Shown here: positions 1 to 5,014 of the stretch, in pieces
Numbering within the stretch: position 1 is the first letter of the stretch
How the letters are laid out: each line of letters begins with the position of its first letter
From: Candidatus Blautia equi
Lineage (GTDB): Bacteria > Bacillota > Clostridia > Lachnospirales > Lachnospiraceae
Length of the DNA: 5,014 nt
NCBI GenBank assembly: GCA_018064695.1
Contig: JAGHUU010000233.1
Coordinates: 1-5,014, forward strand
Reading direction: 5' to 3'
Program-made: the position numbers and the translations under genes
The notes under the pieces: generated by a model
Told to the model about the DNA's origin: nothing
Database searches by the model: none
The model's input: only the letters and a program-made list of their open reading frames with translations

Positions 1-14
1 GAATAAAAAATATG

Positions 15-53
15 AGATCCGGAAGAGCAGAAATGTTCTTCCGGATCTTTTTT
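15..53 (+). terminator. Intrinsic terminator of an upstream unit (gene outside window)
   Basis: Bases 15-29 pair with 34-48 to give a 15-bp stem (one G-U wobble, 27 with 36) closed by a GAAA tetraloop at 30-33. A run of six T (48-53) begins at the base of the stem. This is a textbook Rho-independent terminator for rightward transcription. A run of six A at 5-10 lies on the other side, four bases from the stem, so weak leftward termination is also possible. No part of the gene it serves can be recognised in the window. Confidence 0.9.
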
Positions 54-126
54 ACTGTAAAATCCTCAAAAATCACCAATAAATTATTACGATTTCTTTA
101 AGTTTTCGTAGATGTGGGTTTTTTTA

Positions 127-155
127 TGGAAAATCACGGCTGATTAGTATATTAT
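127..155 (+). promoter_or_regulatory. Probable sigma-A promoter of the L,D-transpeptidase gene
   Basis: A -10 box TATTAT at 150-155 (5 of 6 to consensus) is separated by 17 bp from TGGAAA at 127-132 (4 of 6 to TTGACA). A T-rich stretch at 119-125 just upstream could help as an UP-like element. A start site near 162 would give a leader of about 97 nt. The assignment rests on matching by eye. The -35 box is only moderate. Confidence 0.55.
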
Positions 156-220
156 AGAAACTGAGTTTTTATGATGGAAGGAAAATGGGGTAGAAAGAAT
201 TCCATCGGGGTGAAAGCTTA

Positions 221-246
221 CAACAGATAGTATCTTGTTGAGGAGA
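221..246 (+). promoter_or_regulatory. Ribosome binding site with a small hairpin directly upstream
   Basis: AGGAG at 241-245 is the only good Shine-Dalgarno sequence before the transpeptidase gene. It lies 13 nt from ATG 259, a little long but usable, and decides the start. It excludes the in-frame TTG codons at 235 and 238, which have no suitably placed site of their own. Bases 221-224 pair with 237-240 and 225-228 with 232-235, leaving T236 bulged and a 3-nt loop, so a small hairpin ends exactly where the Shine-Dalgarno sequence begins. Confidence 0.55.
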
Positions 247-258
247 GTAGATATAATT

Positions 259-2271
259 ATGAGTGACAAGGAAAAGCTTGTATCTGAGCCTGTTTCCGAC
301 GAGCAGAAAGAAACAGATCAGACATCCTGGACCGGTTTTAAGGACACTTCTGAAGGGGAAGACCTTAACGCAGGTACAGACATCGGCCTTTCTGGAAACG
401 ACGACTATGATTCCGAGTTCATCAGCAACTCCACCATTCCAATCGGAGATGCTACTATCAACATGGCTCTGAATGATGATCTTCCGAATGTCGATGTGAT
501 CGAAAACGAGGATGCAGAATTAAAACCACTTCCCGGCGAACTGGAGCTAGACGACACAGAGGATGACGACTTTGATCTGGAGGCAGCTATTATCAGCGCC
601 CTTCCTGCAGAGGAGGCTTCCCCGGCAGTCGACCCGCTTGAGGATGACCTGGAAGGCTTCTATATGGGCGAACCGGAGGAGAACACCGACTCCGAGGAGT
701 ATGTCGCATCACCTAAGAAAAAACGTGACAAATCCGCCCGCCCTCTGGCAATGGCTGCAGCAGCACCTTTAGCAGGTGCCCAGGCTGATGCTTCCAATCA
801 GAACGGCGATGCAGCAAATGCAGCAGGCGAGGATGCTCCGAAACCTAAGAAAAAACATAAATTCCTGAAATGCGCCGGTATCTTTGTGTGCATGTTAGGA
901 GTCGCAGCGGGAACCGCCTACGCAGGTGTTTCCTACTACTTTACCGATAAATTCTTTGACGGAACCACCATCAATGGCATGGATGTCTCCCGCCTGACCG
1001 CAGACCAGGTGGAAAACATCATAAAGAGAAGGATCGATGAATACAGCATTCAGGTCTCTTCCCGCGAGCAGGAGCCGCAGGTGATCAGCGGCGACGCCAT
1101 CAACTACCGCTATCAGTCCGAGGGCGAGGTTCTGGCGCACTTAAAAGAGCAGAAGCCATACGAATGGATCCTGGGCTACATTGAGCCAAAGACCTTCAGT
1201 GTAAAAGAGACCGTAACTTACGATAAGAACCTCTTAAAAACCGAGATCCAGAATCTGGAGTGCGCAAAAGCAGAAAATCAGGTTCTTCCTGAGGACGCTT
1301 ACGTAATGTACGAGGACAACAACTTCTCCATCATTCCTGAGACAGAGGGAACCACCCTCAATATCAAACAGGCTTACCTGGCTCTGGAAGCAGCAGTCAG
1401 CGAGGGGGAGAGCGCAGTAGACTTTAATGCATCACCTGAAGCCTACGAGGAAGCCAAAGTAAAACAGGACGATCCGGGACTTCAGTCCACACTGGATGCC
1501 TGCAACAACTTTGCAAAAGCCAGCATCACCTATGATATGGGCCGCGAGTCTGTAACACTGGATGGAAGCACCATCAAGGACTGGCTGCTTTTTGACGACA
1601 ACAACCAGCTTATTCAGGATCAGAAGGTCTTTGAAGACCACATTGGTGCCTTTGTGGATGAGCTGAAAAAGAAATATGACACAGTCGGAACTGACCGCGA
1701 GCTCATCGCCACCACCGGCAGACTTGTTACCGTCCATGGCAATTACTATGGCTGGTCCATTGACAGAGCAGCAGAGGTAGCGCAGCTTGCCGAGGATATC
1801 CGAAACGGCGTAGTTACCACTCGCGAGCCAATCTATGCAAGACGCGGCCACGAGCGCAACGAAAGAAACGACTTTGGTGATACCTACATCGAGGTAGACC
1901 TTGCATACCAGCATATGTACTATTACTCCGATGGCGAGATCATCTTTGAATCCGATATCGTATCCGGCAATCCAAACCTGGAAGGCCGTGCAACACCACC
2001 GGGAATCTTCAGCCTTGACTTTAAAAAGACCGATGAGATCTTAAGAGGCCAGCAGGATGCAGAGGGCAAATACGAGTACGAGACCCACGTTGACTACTGG
2101 ATGCCATTCAACGGCGGCGTTGGTTTCCACGACGCTCCATGGCAGCCATGGTTCGGCGGCGATCTTTTCCTCTGGAACGGATCCCACGGATGCATCAACC
2201 TCCCTCCGGAGGCAGCAGCCAGACTGTACGACATCATCGATTACGGTGTTCCGATTATCGTATTCAACTAA
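259..2271 (+). CDS. Membrane-anchored L,D-transpeptidase (YkuD family) with peptidoglycan-binding-like domains and an acidic cytoplasmic N-terminus
   Basis: The 670-residue product is predicted to form 3-3 cross-links in peptidoglycan outside the membrane, the established reaction of this family. Residues 1-150 are strongly acidic (47 Asp/Glu against 5 Lys). Two basic PKKK patches (about 152-156 and 196-201) flank an Ala-rich linker. A hydrophobic segment at about 202-228 preceded by lysines is a single membrane anchor with the N-terminus inside. The external part begins with TTINGMDVS at 236-244, typical of the PG_binding_4 domain. A second such domain seems to span about 410-520 and includes GNYYGWSID. 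The YkuD domain covers about 543-670. It carries H624 and the active-site signature SHGCINLP, with S642, H643 and catalytic C645; the 17-residue gap from H624 to S642 fits the family motif. Relatives with this layout are usually about 450-480 residues, so the long cytoplasmic tail is the unusual part. The gene stands alone between its own promoter and a terminator. Confidence 0.93.
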   Translation: MSDKEKLVSEPVSDEQKETDQTSWTGFKDTSEGEDLNAGTDIGLSGNDDYDSEFISNSTIPIGDATINMALNDDLPNVDVIENEDAELKPLPGELELDDTEDDDFDLEAAIISALPAEEASPAVDPLEDDLEGFYMGEPEENTDSEEYVASPKKKRDKSARPLAMAAAAPLAGAQADASNQNGDAANAAGEDAPKPKKKHKFLKCAGIFVCMLGVAAGTAYAGVSYYFTDKFFDGTTINGMDVSRLTADQVENIIKRRIDEYSIQVSSREQEPQVISGDAINYRYQSEGEVLAHLKEQKPYEWILGYIEPKTFSVKETVTYDKNLLKTEIQNLECAKAENQVLPEDAYVMYEDNNFSIIPETEGTTLNIKQAYLALEAAVSEGESAVDFNASPEAYEEAKVKQDDPGLQSTLDACNNFAKASITYDMGRESVTLDGSTIKDWLLFDDNNQLIQDQKVFEDHIGAFVDELKKKYDTVGTDRELIATTGRLVTVHGNYYGWSIDRAAEVAQLAEDIRNGVVTTREPIYARRGHERNERNDFGDTYIEVDLAYQHMYYYSDGEIIFESDIVSGNPNLEGRATPPGIFSLDFKKTDEILRGQQDAEGKYEYETHVDYWMPFNGGVGFHDAPWQPWFGGDLFLWNGSHGCINLPPEAAARLYDIIDYGVPIIVFN

Positions 2272-2283
2272 TATTTCAATCAT

Positions 2284-2326
2284 AAAAAATGCACCGCAGT
2301 TACGTTCAACTGCGGTGCTCTTTTTT
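2284..2326. terminator. Bidirectional intrinsic terminator between convergent genes
   Basis: Bases 2291-2301 pair with 2308-2318 to form an 11-bp GC-rich stem with a 6-nt loop. Rightward transcripts meet T2319, C2320 and six T at 2321-2326. Leftward transcripts meet six U, from the A-tract at 2284-2289, one base past the stem. The hairpin starts 20 bp after the L,D-transpeptidase stop and lies about 25 bp beyond the stop of the oppositely oriented HAD gene, so one element can end both transcripts. Confidence 0.93.
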
Positions 2327-2342
2327 GTCTGATTTTTGATAA

Positions 2343-2975
2343 TTATAAGATATCCAGAAGATCCATAGGCTTTCTGATCACGGCATATGGGTTTTCCACC
2401 CGGCCGAACCCGTAGGAAGCAAAGATGAACGGTACGCCGGCCTTCTCGCAGGCATTGAAATCTCCAAGGGTATCGCCAACATAGATCGGTGCTTTCAGGT
2501 CGTTCTCGCGAACCACCTGCAGGATGTTCTCTGCCTTGGCATTTCCGGTATCGCCCGGGCAAAGGTGACCGGTGAAGTATGGATCAAAGCCGGTGGCCTT
2601 TAAGAAGGTCTCGATATAGCCTGCCTCGCAGTTGCTTACAATAAAGAGAGTATAGCGGGCGGAGAGCTGCTTCAGGGCTTCCTCCAGATCCTCATAAAGT
2701 GGTGCGCATTCCTTTTCCAGTGCGCGGTGCTCTGCCTCGCAGCAGGCATCCACCAGGCGGAGCTGTTCCTCCTTTGGATAATCGGCAAAAATAACTGCTG
2801 CGATATCAGAGAGCAGTTTCCCAAACAGGGACTGGAGTCTCTCAGAAGTTACTTCAATATCTATATGCTCCTCGTTTTTCAGATATTCTGTCCAGGCTGC
2901 GGCCACGATATCGGTGGAATTCCAGAGGGTTCCGTCCACATCAAAGATCACACCGTCAAATTTCTTTTCTTTCAT
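2343..2975 (-). CDS. HAD-superfamily phosphatase (subfamily IA, phosphoglycolate phosphatase-like)
   Basis: The 210-residue cytoplasmic protein contains all four haloacid-dehalogenase motifs. Motif I is FDVDGTL, with nucleophile D12 and general acid D14. Motif II is S114 in FIVSN. Motif III is K147. Motif IV is GDTLGD, with D168 and D172 for magnesium. A helical insert after motif I (about 18-90) is a C1 cap, and the length is normal for subfamily IA. Such enzymes remove phosphate from sugar phosphates, phosphoglycolate or nucleotides. The substrate cannot be read from sequence, so phosphoglycolate phosphatase would be only a guess. ATG at 2975 is chosen because AAAGGAAA lies 10 nt upstream and the protein then begins just before motif I. 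An in-frame TTG at 3035 falls inside the predicted promoter, upstream of the likely transcript start. The gene is divergent from mutY and convergent with the transpeptidase gene. Confidence 0.9.
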   Translation of the reverse strand: MKEKKFDGVIFDVDGTLWNSTDIVAAAWTEYLKNEEHIDIEVTSERLQSLFGKLLSDIAAVIFADYPKEEQLRLVDACCEAEHRALEKECAPLYEDLEEALKQLSARYTLFIVSNCEAGYIETFLKATGFDPYFTGHLCPGDTGNAKAENILQVVRENDLKAPIYVGDTLGDFNACEKAGVPFIFASYGFGRVENPYAVIRKPMDLLDIL

Positions 2976-2985
2976 ATCAGTATAG

Positions 2986-2993
2986 TTTCCTTT
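2986..2993 (-). promoter_or_regulatory. Ribosome binding site of the HAD phosphatase gene
   Basis: The minus strand reads AAAGGAAA here, ending 10 nt before the ATG at 2975. It supports that start over the upstream TTG at 3035. Confidence 0.6.
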
Positions 2994-3013
2994 CTGACCA
3001 TTTATGTAACATA

Positions 3014-3042
3014 ATTCTAGCGGAGGAAACCGCAAAAATCAA
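3014..3042 (-). promoter_or_regulatory. Sigma-A-like promoter of the HAD phosphatase gene
   Basis: On the minus strand TTGATT (3042-3037, 4 of 6) and TAGAAT (3019-3014, 5 of 6) are separated by exactly 17 bp. Transcription would begin near 3007, giving a leader of about 30 nt that contains the AAAGGAAA ribosome binding site. The -35 box directly abuts that of the divergent mutY promoter. Confidence 0.65.
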
Positions 3043-3071
3043 CTGACATTTTCCGACACATATGTTATGAT
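3043..3071 (+). promoter_or_regulatory. Sigma-A-like promoter of mutY
   Basis: CTGACA (3043-3048, 5 of 6) and TATGAT (3066-3071, 5 of 6) are separated by exactly 17 bp. A start near 3078 gives a leader of about 38 nt before ATG 3116. No spacer base separates its -35 box from that of the HAD gene promoter on the opposite strand. Confidence 0.7.
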
Positions 3072-3115
3072 AGTGCGTGCGATGGGGAGAATTCCCATAG
3101 AAGAGAGAGAAAAAA

Positions 3116-4162
3116 ATGAAACAGGATTTTGTGTACCCGCTGCTTGCCTGGTATGCAGCGAACAAGCGGAGCCTCCCCTGGCGGGATCAGAAAAATGCAT
3201 ATTATACCTGGGTGTCGGAGATCATGCTGCAGCAGACCCGTGTGGAGGCTGTAAAGCCCTATTTTGCCCGCTTCATAGCGGAGCTGCCGGATGTACAGGC
3301 CCTTGCGTTATGCCCGGAGGATAAGCTGATGAAGCTCTGGGAAGGGCTTGGCTATTACAACCGCGTCCGGAATATGCAGAAAGCCGCCATTCAGGTTATG
3401 GAGGAGCATAATTGTGTCCTGCCGGCTTCCTACGAAGCCCTGCTCTCTTTAAAGGGAATCGGCAATTATACCGCCGGAGCCATCGCATCCATTGCCTACG
3501 GAATTCCCGTTCCGGCAGTGGACGGAAATGTTTTGAGAGTGATCAGTCGTCTCACGGAGAATCCGGGGGATATCATGAAGCAGAGCGTGCGCCGTCAGGT
3601 GGAGCAGGAGCTTGGCGAAGTGATTCCGAAGGATCGTGCCGGGGACTTCAATCAGGCGATGATGGAGATCGGTGCCATGGTATGTGTACCTAACGGCGCA
3701 CCGAAGTGTGAGGAATGTCCCATCCGTTCATGCTGTCTTTCTGCCATCCACGGTACCGTGGATATGTATCCGGTGAAATCCGGTAAAAAAGAGAGAACTG
3801 TACAGGAGCTCACAGTACTTCTTATCCAGGACGGAGCGCTGACTGCGCTTAAAAAACGGCCGGAGAGAGGACTTCTGGCAGGCCTTTACGAGCTGCCGAA
3901 CATTCCGGGACACCTTGATCAGGAGGAGACCATACAATATGTGGAGAGTCTTGGTCTGGAACCCCTTCACATTGAATCGCTGGGGGAAGCGAAACATATT
4001 TTTACGCATATCGAGTGGAGAATGATCGGATATAAGATCCGCGTATCCTCCCTCACGGAGCCGGATATCCCGGAGATGCTCTTTGTGGGCAGAAAGAAGA
4101 CTGCCGAGGAGCTTGCCGTTCCGTCTGCGTTCCGGGCGTATGCGAAACATATGCATCGCTAG
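3116..4162 (+). CDS. mutY: Adenine DNA glycosylase MutY
   Basis: This 348-residue base-excision-repair enzyme removes adenine paired with 8-oxoguanine, preventing G:C to T:A mutations. Residues 1 to about 210 form the helix-hairpin-helix glycosylase core: SEIMLQQT with catalytic E35, the GIGNYT hairpin (114-119, Y118), and VDGNV with catalytic D136. Cysteines 190, 198, 201 and 207 would hold the [4Fe-4S] cluster. Their spacing is C-X7-C-X2-C-X5-C, one residue more in the first loop than the C-X6-C of E. coli MutY, and an extra cysteine (206) precedes the last. Residues about 228-345 match the NUDIX-like domain that recognises 8-oxoguanine, with F296-T297-H298 where the Geobacillus enzyme has Phe-Ser-His. 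Length is normal for the family. ATG 3116 places the N-terminus properly before the core; the purine-rich AGAGAGAGA upstream is only a weak ribosome binding site. No terminator follows. Confidence 0.95.
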   Translation: MKQDFVYPLLAWYAANKRSLPWRDQKNAYYTWVSEIMLQQTRVEAVKPYFARFIAELPDVQALALCPEDKLMKLWEGLGYYNRVRNMQKAAIQVMEEHNCVLPASYEALLSLKGIGNYTAGAIASIAYGIPVPAVDGNVLRVISRLTENPGDIMKQSVRRQVEQELGEVIPKDRAGDFNQAMMEIGAMVCVPNGAPKCEECPIRSCCLSAIHGTVDMYPVKSGKKERTVQELTVLLIQDGALTALKKRPERGLLAGLYELPNIPGHLDQEETIQYVESLGLEPLHIESLGEAKHIFTHIEWRMIGYKIRVSSLTEPDIPEMLFVGRKKTAEELAVPSAFRAYAKHMHR

Positions 4163-4256
4163 AATTTAATTGTTTTGCAAAAAAGGTCTGAAATAAAAAT
4201 GGTATGTAATAAAAAATGCTGACAAATAAAAATATTTGCCGCAGATTGGAGAGAAT
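4163..4256 (+). promoter_or_regulatory. A/T-rich gap before the glycosyltransferase gene, with spaced A-tracts
   Basis: Four A-runs lie at 4179-4184, 4195-4199, 4211-4216 and 4228-4232, spaced about 16 bp centre to centre. AAATAAAAAT occurs twice (4191-4200 and 4224-4233), 33 bp apart. There is a 10-bp palindrome TTTTGCAAAA at 4173-4182, and a weak inverted repeat CAAATA/TATTTG at 4223-4228 and 4233-4238. TGTAAT at 4205-4210 resembles a -10 box but has no matching -35 box at normal distance. GGAGAG at 4248-4253 is the ribosome binding site of the next gene. I see no GC-rich terminator hairpin, so read-through from mutY is possible. Confidence 0.35.
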
Positions 4257-5014
4257 ATGAAATTATTGTCAATTGCAATACCAAGCTACAATTCTGAAGC
4301 ATACATGGAAAAATGTATCAAATCACTGCTTCCGGGCGGCGAGGATGTGGAGATCCTCATCGTAAACGACGGTTCCAAGGATAGAACAGGGGAGATCGCT
4401 GACGAATATGCCAGAAAATACCCAACCATCGTACGCGCCACCCATCAGGAAAACGGCGGCCATGGCGAGGCAGTAAACGCCGGACTTAGAAACGCCACCG
4501 GACTTTACTACAAAGTTGTTGACAGTGATGACTGCGTAGCCAGAGAGCCATATAAAAAGATCCTTGAGACACTTCGCAAATTTGTGGAGAGCGGAGATCT
4601 TGCTGATCTTCTCATCAGCAACTACGTTTACGACAAACAGGGTGCAACCAAAAAGAAAGTCATCCAGTACCGCCATTATCTTCCAAAAGAGGAGATGTTC
4701 GGCTGGGATCAGGTAAAACCTATGCCAAAGGGAACTTATTTCCTTATGCACTCCCTGATCTACAGAACAGAGCTGCTCCGCGAGTGCGGCCTGGAGCTTC
4801 CAAAGCACACCTTCTATGTAGACAACCTCTTTGCTTTTGAGCCTCTTCCATATGTACAGAAGATGTATTATCTGGATGTGAACTTCTATAAATACTTCAT
4901 CGGCCGTGATGACCAGTCCGTAAACGAGGCTGTTATGATCCGCCGAATCGATCAGCAGCTCCGCGTGAATAAGCTCATGGTGGATGTAATGCATGAGGCC
5001 AAGTTCCCGAACCG
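4257..5014 (+). CDS. Glycosyltransferase family 2 protein, N-terminal 252 residues (runs off the window)
   Basis: An ATG at 4257, preceded by GGAGAG ending 3 nt upstream, opens a frame with no stop to the window end. The product begins SIAIPSYNSE, the usual first strand of a GT-A fold. It continues with VNDGSKDRT (36-44; D38 would contact the nucleotide) and VVDSDD (87-92), a DXD motif that would bind the metal and nucleotide-sugar phosphate. YVDN at 187-190 may supply the catalytic base. No signal peptide is present, so the enzyme should act on the cytoplasmic face and move a sugar from an activated donor to an acceptor. Cell-wall polymer, capsule or glycolipid synthesis is plausible, but donor and acceptor cannot be told. 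The C-terminus is missing, so possible membrane helices there cannot be judged. The gap to mutY is 94 bp, on the same strand. Confidence 0.9.
   Translation, partial: MKLLSIAIPSYNSEAYMEKCIKSLLPGGEDVEILIVNDGSKDRTGEIADEYARKYPTIVRATHQENGGHGEAVNAGLRNATGLYYKVVDSDDCVAREPYKKILETLRKFVESGDLADLLISNYVYDKQGATKKKVIQYRHYLPKEEMFGWDQVKPMPKGTYFLMHSLIYRTELLRECGLELPKHTFYVDNLFAFEPLPYVQKMYYLDVNFYKYFIGRDDQSVNEAVMIRRIDQQLRVNKLMVDVMHEAKFPN

Noticed and set aside
88..110. Inverted repeat TACGA/TCGTA with a 13-bp spacer upstream of the transpeptidase promoter
   Set aside because: Five-base arms are short enough to arise by chance in this A/T-rich stretch, and they match no operator I know.
235..258. TTG at 235 as the start of the L,D-transpeptidase
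   Set aside because: The codon lies inside a predicted hairpin and has no suitably placed Shine-Dalgarno sequence. AGGAG at 241-245 would then fall inside the gene, and it points to ATG 259.
1432..1914. Open frame of 160 codons on the minus strand inside the L,D-transpeptidase gene
   Set aside because: It lies wholly opposite a confidently identified gene, has no ribosome binding site or recognisable motif, and is explained by that gene's codon bias.
2041..2562. Minus-strand frame spanning the terminator between the convergent genes
   Set aside because: It overlaps two identified genes and the bidirectional hairpin, and no protein family can be seen in it.
3728..4156. Minus-strand frame of 142 codons within mutY
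   Set aside because: It is antisense to the NUDIX-like domain of MutY and has no promoter or ribosome binding site.
4323..4994. Open frame of 223 codons on the minus strand near the window end
   Set aside because: It is the antisense shadow of the glycosyltransferase reading frame, whose plus-strand translation carries clear GT-A motifs. The minus-strand product resembles nothing I recognise.
1..5014. Mobile element, phage defence island or novel multi-gene system
   Set aside because: All four genes belong to common chromosomal families. No transposase, integrase, toxin-antitoxin pair, repeat array or attachment-site duplication is visible.

Overview
The window looks like ordinary chromosome of a Gram-positive anaerobe of the class Clostridia, most likely a Lachnospiraceae-type gut bacterium. 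This is an inference from roughly balanced base composition, AGGAG-type ribosome binding sites, sigma-A-like promoters, hairpin-plus-U-tract terminators, and a membrane-anchored L,D-transpeptidase with the layout common in Firmicutes. I see no phage, insertion sequence, CRISPR, rRNA or tRNA signature, and no strong case for an undescribed multi-gene system.

Layout. Positions 1-53 hold the terminator of an unseen upstream unit, with a 15-bp stem and a GAAA tetraloop. A promoter near 127-155 and a leader of about 97 nt precede a monocistronic L,D-transpeptidase gene (259-2271, +). A hairpin at 2284-2326, with an A-tract on one side and a T-tract on the other, closes this gene and the convergent HAD-phosphatase gene (2343-2975, -). 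The phosphatase gene and mutY (3116-4162, +) are transcribed divergently from two good promoters whose -35 boxes touch (3037-3042 and 3043-3048). After mutY comes a 94-bp A/T-rich gap with no visible terminator, then the start of a family-2 glycosyltransferase gene (4257 onward, +) that runs off the window end.

Function. The L,D-transpeptidase and perhaps the glycosyltransferase belong to cell-envelope construction. MutY removes adenine mispaired with 8-oxoguanine, and the HAD protein is a small-molecule phosphatase of unknown substrate. The genes form at least three transcription units and need not share a pathway. The points most worth a second look are the roughly 200-residue acidic cytoplasmic extension on the L,D-transpeptidase, the abutting divergent promoters between the phosphatase gene and mutY, and the slightly atypical iron-sulfur spacing in MutY.
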